From assembly GCF_017875465.1 (NCBI RefSeq), contig NZ_JAGGMQ010000001.1:186001-250000 (forward strand): DNA of 64,000 nt, in the 5' to 3' direction. The translations under genes were made by a program, and so were the position numbers. Shown here piece by piece: positions 34,982 to 42,746 of this stretch (its first letter is position 1; each line of letters begins with the position of its first letter). The stretch is from Winslowiella toletana. Lineage in GTDB: Bacteria > Pseudomonadota > Gammaproteobacteria > Enterobacterales > Enterobacteriaceae. A model generated the notes under the pieces. That model saw nothing but the letters and a program-made list of their open reading frames with translations. It was not told the origin of the DNA and did no database searches.

Positions 34982-35269
34982 TCAAAGGTCATACTCTGCC
35001 AGTATCTCTTCTACTTGCTTATTACCCTGATATTTCTTTTTTAACTGCTCTTGTTGCTTACGGGCAGCACCGCAATATTTATCCACTGATGCTTCAATCT
35101 CTTTTTGCCGACTTTTGGGAAGAGTGCTGTCCCACTCACCAGCGAAGTGCTGACAATCCTCGGCATTATCCTGAAAGGCTTTAACATCAGATTGTGTCGG
35201 TTCAGGCTGCGCAGCGGAGCAACTTGCGGTTAGCAGTAAAACTGCCAGGGCGGTAATCGTTTTTTTCAT
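34982..35269 (-). CDS. Secreted putative immunity protein for the M15 peptidase
   Basis: 95 residues from the ATG one base after the peptidase stop, preceded by GGAAGATAAG. A signal peptide (MKKTITALAVLLLTASCSAAQ) sends it to the periplasm; the SC context is a poor lipobox, so soluble or lipoprotein are both possible. The mature part is small, charged and helical with two cysteines. Coupling to a peptidoglycan peptidase lacking a signal peptide suggests a periplasmic immunity protein. A frameshifted paralogue lies at 7652-7938, outside the attachment repeats, which supports the idea that it is selected as an immunity factor. Confidence 0.65.
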   Translation of the reverse strand: MKKTITALAVLLLTASCSAAQPEPTQSDVKAFQDNAEDCQHFAGEWDSTLPKSRQKEIEASVDKYCGAARKQQEQLKKKYQGNKQVEEILAEYDL

Positions 35270-35270
35270 C

Positions 35271-35831
35271 TTATCTTCCATCTGACGACCAGTGCGGCTT
35301 ATCCTTCGCACCGGCGTGAAATTTAATCACTCCATAACTTCGCCCTACCTGATGGAGATCTGTATTCATTCCATCTCTGGGCGATGATTTGATAATGACG
35401 GAATTATTGCTTTTGTCGATAATATTAAGATCGCCAGACCAGGAAATATTCATATCGATAGCTTTTCCTTCAGTATGGCGGCTGCGTAAAGCTGGAGCCA
35501 CATGTAGCCCAGTCATGCCATATGCAGCAACCATAGCGTTAGCTGCTTGCAAACTTTTTGCATCATTTTTGTGATCCCACTCAATATTTACACCGGCCAT
35601 AACTGGAACCTCTGACGGTCGCACCAATCGGCGGCTAATTTTCCAGCTCCAGTGCATCAGGTAAGCTCTTTCTGGCGGTCGCAAAGTTGCAGAAATTGTT
35701 ACTTTTGCACCTGCCTGTTTTAAAGCGCTTAGAAATTGCTCAACGTATGTTCTGAATGGGTAACTTAATGTCTGCGATGACGTGCTTCCCTGAAACTGCT
35801 GCACCCAAGGCGCGCCGCTTAATTGCCTCAT
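35271..35831 (-). CDS. M15-type peptidoglycan peptidase, putative antibacterial effector
   Basis: 186 residues, no signal peptide. The M15/VanY-like zinc site is visible as H119-x6-D126 in SRHTEGKAIDMNI and H180 in DKPHWS. Enzymes of this kind cut peptide stems in peptidoglycan. It lies on the minus strand between the tail fibre gene and the sheath gene, where P2 has its Z/fun cargo site, and is followed by a secreted partner. The arrangement is that of an effector-immunity pair (T6SS- or phage-associated); a second endolysin is the alternative, but the phage already has a full lysis cassette. Confidence 0.7.
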   Translation of the reverse strand: MRQLSGAPWVQQFQGSTSSQTLSYPFRTYVEQFLSALKQAGAKVTISATLRPPERAYLMHWSWKISRRLVRPSEVPVMAGVNIEWDHKNDAKSLQAANAMVAAYGMTGLHVAPALRSRHTEGKAIDMNISWSGDLNIIDKSNNSVIIKSSPRDGMNTDLHQVGRSYGVIKFHAGAKDKPHWSSDGR

Positions 35832-36053
35832 TATTTTCTCCTTTTATTTTTCCATGGAGACCACAGGCTAAATTAATAATTAAATATTTGGAAGATACCA
35901 GCCCAGCTTTAATTTGATTTACATTAAAGAAACCGTAGATAAATAATAAGGAATAATTATTATTTCGCGCAGTAACTTTAACGGGCCGACTATTATTTCC
36001 TTCAGGTAATTAGAGGGCTAAGAAATAAGCCTTATCGACAGAGTCATGTTCTT

Positions 36054-36071
36054 TTGTCCTGTCAGCGACCA
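36054..36071. promoter_or_regulatory. Candidate late-promoter activator box before sheath gene FI
   Basis: TTGTC, eight bases, GACCA; weaker dyad with the same geometry as those before gpO and gpV, 74 bases before the FI start. Confidence 0.35.
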
Positions 36072-36144
36072 GCAAACCCTGATCGCATGCACGCCCCCGC
36101 CTGAGCTGACAATCTGAGCGCACCCTCAATACGGAGTGCATCAG

Positions 36145-36729
36145 ATGTCTGATTATCATCATGGTGTCCGCGTCGTCGAAATTAACGACGGCACGCGCAC
36201 CATTTCCACCGTTTCAACCGCTATCGTCGGCATGGTCTGCACCGCGGATGATGCCGATGCGCTGACCTTCCCGCTCGATACGCCGGTGCTGCTGACTAAC
36301 GTGCAGTCCGCCATCGGCAAGGCCGGTAAAATGGGCACGCTGGCGGTTTCGCTGCAGGCTATCGCTGACCAGTCAAAGCCGGTTACCGTTGTGGTGCGCG
36401 TGGCGGAAGGCAACAGCGAAGCGGAAACCACCTCCAATATCATTGGTAAAACCGACGAGAACGGACGTTACACCGGCATGAAAGCGCTGCTGAGCGCGCA
36501 AAGCGACCTCGGCGTGAAACCGCGCATTCTCGGCGTGCCGGGGCTGGACTCGCTCGAAGTGGCAACCGCGCTGGTGATCTGGCCCGATTTTATTGCCTGG
36601 AACACTACGGCGAACGCCTCCGAAACCGCTTACGCCACGGCGCGGGCGCTGGGCCTGCGCGCCAGAATTGACAACGACACCGGCTGGTATAAGACCCTGT
36701 CTAACGTTGGCGTTAACCGACTTGAGTGA
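36145..36729 (+). pseudogene. Tail sheath gpFI, internally deleted and truncated
   Basis: Starts [20 protein letters not shown] like P2 gpFI, with a good start site (cggagtgcatcag). Compared with the P2 protein from memory, roughly 35 residues are missing in frame after [10 protein letters not shown] (the next residues are VIWPDFIAW), and the frame ends after [15 protein letters not shown], about 190 residues in, where normal sheath has about 396. The last codons belong to the phage remnant beyond the junction at about 36720. A functional sheath cannot be made. Confidence 0.9.
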
Positions 36730-36996
36730 CAGGCCATCGCGCACGATATCCAGCACATCCATCTGATCAATCTCTACCAAGCGGCGTAGAACATAAGCAG
36801 CATCAATGTTTACATGCTCATTGCGTTGTACTTTGAGTTCAGCGATTCTGTTTTGGATAACAAGTTTTGACAGGTTCTCAGATACGGTGCGATTTGCGGT
36901 ATTATCGCTGTACCCCGCTCTGATAGCCCCTTGCGTGGCATTCAACATAATGAGGTACTCGCGACAAAACATTTCTTGTTTGTTGGCGAGTGCCAT
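36725..36996 (-). pseudogene. Phage terminase small subunit, N-terminal fragment
   Basis: The minus-strand frame opens MALANKQEMFCREYLIMLNA and continues GAIRAGYSDNTANRTVSENL, the N-terminal DNA-binding part of the Terminase_2 family of lambda/P22-like phages. After about 90 residues the frame runs into the antisense of the sheath gene, so the rest of the protein is lost although the frame stays open to 36373. This marks the junction between the P2-like and lambda-like parts of the composite prophage. Confidence 0.85.
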
Positions 36997-37023
36997 TTTA
37001 TAACCTTTGAAAAGGAGTATTAA

Positions 37024-37317
37024 ATGATAATCGATAAGCCGTTGTGCAATAAAATTCTTAAAAGCCTTTTGGAAGACTACCCCTCACACATGTCCGCCTC
37101 ATCCTGGGAAAAAGCGACAGAAGGCGAAACTGAATTAAAGAAAGTTGCAGCGCAGTTTAAATACCTCCAAGAAAGAGGATATATCGACACGTCGATTACT
37201 GAAGATGAAGAATCCTCAGGGAAAATAATTTTTTATGTGAATCTGCCTTTCACTATTATCACTTCTTACGGTATAGACTTTATCGAAGAAGGCGGCTTCA
37301 CAGCTTCCAGTAACTGA
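37024..37317 (+). CDS. Hypothetical protein (97 aa)
   Basis: 97 residues, helical N-terminal half (ILKSLLEDYPSHM, LKKVAAQFKYLQERGYI) that resembles a small winged-helix-like domain, then a beta-rich end. A strong start site (aaaggagtatta) precedes the ATG, and AT content is high. It is divergent from the terminase fragment and is intact in a region of pseudogenes, which suggests a recent accessory gene. Family not recognised. Confidence 0.65.
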   Translation: MIIDKPLCNKILKSLLEDYPSHMSASSWEKATEGETELKKVAAQFKYLQERGYIDTSITEDEESSGKIIFYVNLPFTIITSYGIDFIEEGGFTASSN

Positions 37318-37413
37318 TCATTATCGGAGCCGTTCAATGAGTGGCTTCTGTAAAAATAATCTATTTTTTGTCGGTGAGTGATATATTTCACCTTACTAAA
37401 GAGAATCATATTT

Positions 37414-37980
37414 ATGGAAAATCATGACGAGTCAATGCAGGTAAATTTCTCGCATTTTGAGTTTTTGACTATGCATACAGGACAATACTCTAATTTTTTA
37501 GCTGCCTGCCAGACTGAAGATGATATAGGTGCTGTGCTGAGGTTACATTTGCTATTGGAAAAGGATTTGGAAGTTTGGTGCGCATGCTCGTCTGAGAATG
37601 GGAAAATCTTCGCCGGGTTTGGTGAGAATCTTTCTCTAGAATTCTCAGCTAAAAACCAGCTCGCATATAATTTCGACCTAAGTGAAGATCTTTACAAAGT
37701 AATAAAGCGATTTAATAAAATTAGGAATGTTAGGGCTCATCAAGTTGACAACTTTGCAATAACCGACGCAGAGATAGACTCACTGACTTCATTAATTGGT
37801 GTTAACTATCCGTCTAACCTTTTAGCTATTTCAGATTTTGGTGTTCAGGTTAATGGTGGCGAACATCAATTGTTCACAAGTAAAGGCACTCCAAACAGGC
37901 TTAAACTTATAATGATTTATTCGATGCTCAAAATGCGCATGTGTGACGAAGCCTTGCGCAAAATCGGTAGAAGGATGTAA
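37414..37980 (+). CDS. Helical protein with a HEPN-type R-N-x3-H motif
   Basis: 188 residues from MENHDESMQVNFSHFEF (start site taaagagaatc). Mostly helical. LRLHLLLEKDLEVW and IKRFNKIRNVRAHQV resemble the paired helices of HEPN or MltR-like domains; R104-N105-x3-H109 fits the HEPN Rx4-6H catalytic motif of toxin and defence RNases. It is AT-rich and intact beside degraded phage genes. No obvious nucleotidyltransferase antitoxin neighbours it, although the 97-residue protein 96 bp upstream could be a partner. RNase activity is inference. Confidence 0.65.
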   Translation: MENHDESMQVNFSHFEFLTMHTGQYSNFLAACQTEDDIGAVLRLHLLLEKDLEVWCACSSENGKIFAGFGENLSLEFSAKNQLAYNFDLSEDLYKVIKRFNKIRNVRAHQVDNFAITDAEIDSLTSLIGVNYPSNLLAISDFGVQVNGGEHQLFTSKGTPNRLKLIMIYSMLKMRMCDEALRKIGRRM

Positions 37981-38019
37981 CTATTATTAATAGCTGCTCA
38001 GTGAGCGGCTTTTGTAATA

Positions 38020-38400
38020 ATGACTTCACACATTGTTCCCGTATGTACTGCTGAAGGCCAGCTATTTGCTTGCCTGCAATTTCAATTCGCTTTCTGAGGA
38101 TGAAATAATCCCATTCAGCGGCGTCATTAAGTCGGGGGCTGGCACTGACGGGGCCATTCTTTGAACTGGTGGCGTTGATGCGCAGCCCACATTTACCAGA
38201 ACTAACGCACAATTGAAGAGCATCAAGCTTAGCTTTGGCATCTGCCTGTCCTCTGGTGTATTTAGCATCCAGCGCAGCAACATCGCGCGGGCGTGTCTAC
38301 ATATCAGTGATGGTTTCAAGCGCCAGATTAAGGCTGTGTTCTGCAGTGCTCACCTTGTCATAGTAGTAATCGACAGCATAACCAAACAGCACCACGCAGG
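38020..38400 (-). pseudogene. i-spanin Rz remnant with amber codon
   Basis: On the minus strand, VVLFGYAVDYYYDK then ALETITDM-stop-TRPRDVAALDAKYTRGQADAKAKL and later AEWDYFILRKRIEIAGKQ and YIREQC match lambda-type Rz. The stop is a TAG at 38299-38297 where relatives have Gln. The N-terminal membrane part also seems shifted in frame. Rz1 is still open inside it. Confidence 0.75.
38062..38241 (-). CDS. o-spanin Rz1, nested in broken Rz
   Basis: 59 residues from MPKLSLMLFNCALVLVNVGC: lipoprotein signal with a VGC lipobox-like site, Pro-containing middle (APSVPAPD) and the Rz1 hallmark TPLNGIISSSE at the end. The frame is intact, but the surrounding Rz is broken and no promoter is evident, so it is probably not functional. 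Confidence 0.65.
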   Translation of the reverse strand: MPKLSLMLFNCALVLVNVGCASTPPVQRMAPSVPAPDLMTPLNGIISSSESELKLQASK

Positions 38401-38439
38401 AACCACATCAGGCTTCGCCAGTTATTTGCTAGCCATATC

Positions 38440-38690
38440 ATTTATCCGGCCCCAGCATGTAAGCTCTGACTCATGATCGCGCCGCTCCACCTGCCCTTTT
38501 GTCAGCCGACAATCGCGGCTACGGTCATGCATCCACCAGCGAGTCGCCTCACACGCGCCTTTTCGGTCGCCAGCATTCAGGCGCTTATAAAACGTGGACA
38601 GGAAGCACTTATCAGTGCCCGATATTATAGGGGCAGAAAGAAGCGATACCGGCCTTCTGCGGTTCGGTCAGGCGAACAAGGCTAGATGCG
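38440..38690 (-). pseudogene. Phage lysozyme remnant, C-terminal part
   Basis: Minus-strand frames read LTEPQKAGIASFCPYNIGH then a stop and a shift, then FYKRLNAGDRKGACEATRWW and GQVERRDHESELTCWG, the C-terminal half of P22/lambda-type GH24 lysozyme. The N-terminal catalytic half is gone; at about 38700 the sequence changes to a plus-strand methyltransferase fragment. Confidence 0.75.
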
Positions 38691-38720
38691 TAAGAAATAC
38701 GGTGCGCTCGACAAGTAACA

Positions 38721-38912
38721 TGGCGCTATGATACCCGCGCTGGTTTCAGCGAGGCGTTTAGAGTACTGCGGCCACACGGCCCCCTTTTATTCAAATGGAA
38801 CGAAACACAGATTCCGGTCCGTCAGGTAATCGCACTCACCGATCAGAAACCTACGGTCTGGCAGCATACCGGCAAAGATGACAAGACATACTGAATTTTA
38901 TTTCTGAAGGAG
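38721..38912 (+). pseudogene. SAM-dependent methyltransferase fragment
   Basis: Plus-strand frame WRYDTRAGFSEAFRVLRP then LLFKWNETQIPVRQVIALT ends DKTY-stop-ILFLKE. This is the last third of a phage class I methyltransferase; a TGA stands where relatives carry Trp. The first two thirds are missing. Confidence 0.65.
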
Positions 38913-38919
38913 TCATGCA

Positions 38920-39192
38920 ATGGCTAAAACTACTGCCGCCGAACGCAAAGCCTCGCAGCGCACCCGTCAAGCCGCTGCTGGTGAAAAGAAACTGGAGCTG
39001 ATGCTCGATGCGTAGGAACTGGCAACGCTCGACCACGACTGCTCAGCCCGGCGGCTAGGGCACCAGCCCTACGACCGCGGCGAACTGGTGGCGCTTATGA
39101 TCCGTAAGTACCTCGCCAAGCCGCTGGCGACACGCCAGGAACTTAGTAAGCGAAAGTGCGGTAAATGCAAAGACCCGCTGCCCGTTCAGTAA
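38920..39192 (+). pseudogene. Small conserved phage protein with in-frame amber codon
   Basis: 90 codons from the ATG at 38920 (start site gaaggag) with a single TAG at 39013-39015 in LMLDA-stop-ELATLDHDC. The rest reads through to KRKCGKCKDPLPVQ, with a C-x2-C pair. The N-terminus MAKTTAAERKASQRTRQAAA is that of a small conserved protein of P22/lambda-like phages. Relatives have Gln at the stop position as I remember them. Confidence 0.7.
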
Positions 39193-39330
39193 TGCAGCTT
39201 TAAAACCGAAGAGGCGTGTTGGGTAAATTTCGGATGGCATGAGACGAAACTGGTGGTATAACTATTGTGACATGTCACAGAAAACGCCCCTTTCCAAATT
39301 GCATAATATCTTCTAACTGCGAGGACATTA

Positions 39331-40014
39331 ATGAAAAACTACAAACAAACTCTGGAAGACTTCGAAATAGATGATTTTAAGGTTGATTTAGCCATTAAGA
39401 ATGACGATCTGGCAATAAATGATTTCGGGGATTTGCTATTAACTGATACTGAAACTGATTCTCTCTACAGATTCATTCAAAAATGGAGATTTCAAGAACC
39501 AACTATAATCAGTCTTTTTAATTTATGGAAAGAGAAATATTCCGAAAGACAAAAAATTAAAATCAACAGTAAAAACTGGTCATTAAATGATCGCATTGAT
39601 AATGCAGAAGCTCTAGAATCTTATCTAGAAGCTGAGGCAGCTCTGGCGGGAAATATTTTTATTTTGCTTTTCACCCTTATTTCCATCCCCAAGAAACCAA
39701 CCATCACCGAAACAAAAGTAAAAATAATCGGAATTAACATTGATGAATTAATTCAATCTTCTGCAAATAACTTCAGACATTATGATGAATGGTCAAAAAC
39801 AACTAATTATACTAATAAGCAGCTTAAATCCGTCAATAAATTAGCTTTAGTCCTTTCACTTGACACAACATCAAGGAAAAAAATTATAACTAGCAATGTA
39901 TGTTCAGAAGTGTTAATGAAATTAAGCAACTTGCAATATGAAAATTTATTCTTATTATTAAAGGGTTTTATAATTGAATGTTGGCACGAAATAAAAAATC
40001 ACACTAAAAATTAA
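39331..40014 (+). CDS. Hypothetical AT-rich protein (227 aa)
   Basis: 227 residues, very AT-rich and Lys/Asn-rich, start MKNYKQTLEDFEIDDFKVDL with start site gcgaggacatta. One hydrophobic stretch (AGNIFILLFTLISIP, about 110-124) may be a membrane segment; the rest is helical and charged. No family recognised. Its intact frame among decayed genes and odd composition suggest late acquisition as cargo next to the integrase end of the element. Confidence 0.65.
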   Translation: MKNYKQTLEDFEIDDFKVDLAIKNDDLAINDFGDLLLTDTETDSLYRFIQKWRFQEPTIISLFNLWKEKYSERQKIKINSKNWSLNDRIDNAEALESYLEAEAALAGNIFILLFTLISIPKKPTITETKVKIIGINIDELIQSSANNFRHYDEWSKTTNYTNKQLKSVNKLALVLSLDTTSRKKIITSNVCSEVLMKLSNLQYENLFLLLKGFIIECWHEIKNHTKN

Positions 40015-40120
40015 TCATAATCACTTTAAAATTACTTTTTCATTTTTAAAACCGCCCGGTAACTGAACTGCACCCTAAAAGTTGGACACCAACGAGTAGG
40101 GGCACAGTCGTTGATGGGGG

Positions 40121-40714
40121 ATGGAGCGGAATACTGTTGAACCAACCAGAACACCAGCGCCAGAAGTTAAGAGGGAACGACTTTCGCTTGAGCAGTTCAT
40201 GTCGATCTGGCTGGCTGCGGTAAATATGGGTGGGTGACTGGCGTTTTCAATGGATATAGAACTGATTGCCGGTCAGCGGCGCGAAGATATAACGCTCATG
40301 AAATTCAGCGATATTAGTGACGAAAGACTTTTCATAACGCAAAGTAAAACGGGTCACGAGCTGGCGCTGCCATTGAACCTAAGTTTGATGGTGGCATCAC
40401 TTTCACTTAGTCAAATTATTGAAATGTGCCGGAGTGGTAACCCCTCAGACAATTTAATTTATTCAGCAGTTCGTCGTGGTGGAAGAATAGCCGGTGCGGT
40501 GAAACCGGATGCGCTGACGAGCGCATTTGCCGAAGCGAGGGATTTAAGGGGTATTGAATTCGCGACAAACCTTCCAACTTTCCATAATAACAGAAGCCTT
40601 GAAAGCAGGCTATATAAAATGGAAAATGATGCAGAATTCGCGCAAAGATTACTCGAACATAAAAACATAACTATGACTAAAAAAACCTGGATTCACACCA
40701 CCAAGAATACGTAA
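40121..40714 (+). pseudogene. Tyrosine integrase remnant
   Basis: From 40121 the frame reads MERNTVEPTRTPAPEVKRERLSLEQ..., a TGA at 40235-40237 where relatives have Trp, then ELIAGQRREDI (first catalytic Arg), QSKTG (Lys) and FHNNRSLESRLY (His and second Arg). The final segment LLEHKNITMTKKTWIHT lacks the nucleophilic Tyr. The N-terminal arm-binding and core-binding parts are missing. It is a dead lambda-type integrase pointing at the right attachment repeat, the usual place for the integrase of the element that used this site. Confidence 0.88.
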
Positions 40715-40798
40715 TGTTTTACGTCCGGATATTGAAATTTCGGACATAATTCAGACATTTTCGATAGTCATAAGTAAATCGTTAAAAATTAACAAGTT

Positions 40799-40816
40799 AA
40801 AAAAAGACCGAATACG
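40799..40816. repeat. Right prophage attachment repeat (attR core) in the sdsR terminator
   Basis: AAAAAAAGACCGAATACG, identical to 9627-9644. It forms the 3' half of the sdsR terminator and its T run, so insertion leaves the sRNA gene intact. The sdsR/ryeA locus is a known insertion hot spot in Salmonella. Confidence 0.88.
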
Positions 40817-40899
40817 ATTCCTATATTCGGTCCAGGGAAATGGCTCTTGTGGAGCCGTGCGCTAAAAGTTGGCATTAATGCAGGCGATGTCGCCTTGCC
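40799..40899 (-). ncRNA. sdsR: Small RNA SdsR (RyeB)
   Basis: The minus strand starts GGCAAGGCGACATCGCC and continues with GCATTAATGCCAACTTTTAG, CGCACGGCTC, AGAGCCATTTCCCTGG and the terminator GACCGAATATAGGAATCGTATTCGGTC plus T run (read as two blocks), matching E. coli SdsR from memory almost base for base. SdsR is an abundant Hfq-dependent stationary-phase sRNA made from a sigma-S promoter; it represses several mRNAs and is antisense to SraC/RyeA. It lies next to yebY as in E. coli. The prophage uses its 3' end as attachment site. Confidence 0.92.
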
Positions 40900-40901
40900 C
40901 T

Positions 40902-40913
40902 TTAAAGCGTAGA
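40902..40913 (-). promoter_or_regulatory. Sigma-S type -10 region of sdsR
   Basis: Minus-strand TCTACGCTTTAA fits the sigma-S extended -10 consensus (KCTAYRCTTAA) and ends three bases before the likely GGCAAGG transcription start at 40899. Confidence 0.7.
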
Positions 40914-41043
40914 CAAAACCGATGGAATTTCCACCAGGTTGTAAATGGCTTGCAAGAAAGAAGTTAACTCTGTGATCGTGATGGCAGAAATCCGAATGCG
41001 GCCTTTCGCGTAGGAAAAGTTTCGACTAGCAGAACAGTGCGTT

Positions 41044-41081
41044 AACCGGCAGCGCTCATGCTGGCGCAGGCGCTGCCGGTT
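41044..41081. terminator. Hairpin downstream of yebY
   Basis: Twelve-base-pair stem AACCGGCAGCGC/GCGCTGCCGGTT with a 14-base loop, followed on the plus side by ATTTT. It lies 13 bases past the yebY stop and probably ends the yebZ-yebY transcript. Confidence 0.6.
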
Positions 41082-41093
41082 ATTTTAAATCAA

Positions 41094-41435
41094 TCAGTTG
41101 CAGAGTTTATCCGCGCGCTCAATATAGGGCGCCAGACTCATTTTCTGCCCCGGATTTTTCGGGTCATCAATCTGAATCACACTGATGGGTTGCCCTTTCG
41201 CCTCACCCGCTTTCACCAGTTCACTGGCTTTATCATTGAGCGGATACTGCACCAGCGTGCTGGGATTGATGGCGAACAGCGCATGATCTTTACCGCATGT
41301 CAGCATCACTTCTTCACGATCAAATGCCCACTTCTCTTTACCAATCTCAAAACGACTGACGGTAATGATTTGCGATGCAGCGAATGCGCTGCTGCTGATG
41401 CCCATAGCGAGCAATATACAGACCAGTTTTTTCAT
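41094..41435 (-). CDS. yebY: YebY family periplasmic protein
   Basis: 113 residues from [21 protein letters not shown], a clear Sec signal peptide with AFA-A cleavage; upstream in-frame codons lack this. The mature protein has two cysteines (MLTCGKDH and DKLCN) which may pair. It follows copD and copC homologues, the E. coli order yobA-yebZ-yebY, a copper-responsive unit there. Molecular function not known. Confidence 0.92.
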   Translation of the reverse strand: MKKLVCILLAMGISSSAFAASQIITVSRFEIGKEKWAFDREEVMLTCGKDHALFAINPSTLVQYPLNDKASELVKAGEAKGQPISVIQIDDPKNPGQKMSLAPYIERADKLCN

Positions 41436-41486
41436 CGAGTTTCCTGCGCTCAGTGAACGCGCCCGAACAGTCAGGCGCAAAATAAA

Positions 41487-42365
41487 TTATGCCGGGGCCA
41501 GGGTAGCGAAAATACTGACCAGCAACAGCACTACGCAGCCAACAAATAACTCCAGCTGGGTCATGCGGATAAAGATCTGCTGTGCCTGCTCTCCTGCCCG
41601 ACGAAAACGCGGTACCAGCCAGTAACGATTAATCAGCGCCACCAGCACCATCAATCCCACCAGCAATATTTTTGCCAGCAACAGCTGGCTGTATAACGCA
41701 AAACTGGAAAGCGGCCAGCCAAGTATCATCAGGGAGTTGATCATACCGGTGATAATCACCAGTGCAACCGCCAGATGACCGTAACGTGAAAAACGCATCA
41801 TCGCGCGGATGGCGTCGCTGCGTAACGCAATATGGCGCGCATCGGCCATCAGTACCAATAATGGCAGCAGACCCCCTACCCAGAATGCCGAAGCAATCAG
41901 ATGCAAAGCGTGATTAGTGCGCTGCACAGCGCCGGGCCAGCCATCCAGCATCGCCGCATGGCCGACAAATGCCAGGCCACAAAGCTGCGCCACGCCTGCC
42001 AGCAGTAACAGCCGCTGACAAAGCTGCCCTCGCAGCGTAAATGCCAGACAGGCCAGCAGCGGCAATACCAGCTGCCAGCGCCAGGCGCGGCCAAATCCGG
42101 TATCCAGCACCGCCTGCCAGGTTTCAGCATCTGCGATATTGCGCCAGTCGCCACTCATCAGGCCGGTCTGCGCGGCAAGTAACGCCACCGCACTGGCCAG
42201 CGCAACCACACTGCTGGTGACTAATAACGGCTGTAGCCGTCGCGCCAGCTGCGCTTTATAGCGTTTGGGGGCCAGTACGGCGCTGTAAAAGGCGCTGCCC
42301 GCCAGCAACATCACGGCGGCGAAATGCAGCCAGCGGCAAATAATAAACAGTGTGCTGAGAGACAT
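41487..42365 (-). CDS. yebZ: Copper resistance protein CopD homologue YebZ
   Basis: 292 residues with eight hydrophobic spans. Starts MSLSTLFIICRWLHFAAVML with the conserved His of the first helix and has HAMLDGWPGAVQRTNHALH and SAFWVGGLLPLL, typical CopD features. It is thought to move copper across the inner membrane together with the periplasmic CopC protein. It sits three bases after the copC homologue, in one operon. Confidence 0.93.
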   Translation of the reverse strand: MSLSTLFIICRWLHFAAVMLLAGSAFYSAVLAPKRYKAQLARRLQPLLVTSSVVALASAVALLAAQTGLMSGDWRNIADAETWQAVLDTGFGRAWRWQLVLPLLACLAFTLRGQLCQRLLLLAGVAQLCGLAFVGHAAMLDGWPGAVQRTNHALHLIASAFWVGGLLPLLVLMADARHIALRSDAIRAMMRFSRYGHLAVALVIITGMINSLMILGWPLSSFALYSQLLLAKILLVGLMVLVALINRYWLVPRFRRAGEQAQQIFIRMTQLELFVGCVVLLLVSIFATLAPA

Positions 42366-42368
42366 AGG

Positions 42369-42746
42369 TTACTTCACGCTAAAGCGGTAGTTCCCTGTGG
42401 TTTTATGACCATCAACTGACAGAACATGCCATTTAACCTCATACTTTCCACCCGGCAGCGGCTTTTCCAGCGGCACAATCAGCTGGTTTTTCTGCGCGCC
42501 ATTACGCTGTGCTTTCGCTACCGGCATTGCCTGATTATCAGCACCGGCAATCTCGAGGCCACTAAATGCGGGTTCAATATCTTCCGAAAAAGTGAGCGTC
42601 AGTGCTTGCGGAGAAGCATCAACATGGGCATTCGCTGCCGGATACTGATTTTTCAGATGCGCATGCGCCAGTGCCGACGGCGAAAACGCCAGTGTCAGCA
42701 GCAGCGCAGCCGCGCTATAAACAGGGGAAAATTCAGAGTTAAACAT
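42369..42746 (-). CDS. yobA: CopC-type periplasmic copper-binding protein YobA
   Basis: 125 residues from MFNSEFSPVYSAAALLL; the signal peptide ends ALA-HAHLKNQYPAAN, leaving the copper-binding N-terminal His of CopC. A second ligand set is in VLSVDGHKTTGNYRF near the C-terminus, with EDIEPAF in between. The open frame extends 54 codons further upstream but lacks a start site there. First gene of the yobA-yebZ-yebY operon. Confidence 0.93.
   Translation of the reverse strand: MFNSEFSPVYSAAALLLTLAFSPSALAHAHLKNQYPAANAHVDASPQALTLTFSEDIEPAFSGLEIAGADNQAMPVAKAQRNGAQKNQLIVPLEKPLPGGKYEVKWHVLSVDGHKTTGNYRFSVK

Noticed and set aside
36373..36996. A 207-codon minus-strand frame starting as a terminase small subunit
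   Set aside because: Only the first 90 or so residues are terminase; the rest is the antisense of the sheath gene. It is a chance open fusion across a rearrangement junction, so only the fragment is annotated.
9627..40816. An intact, inducible P2 prophage
   Set aside because: Integrase, tail tube, tape measure, gpU, gpD and ogr are absent and the sheath is broken.
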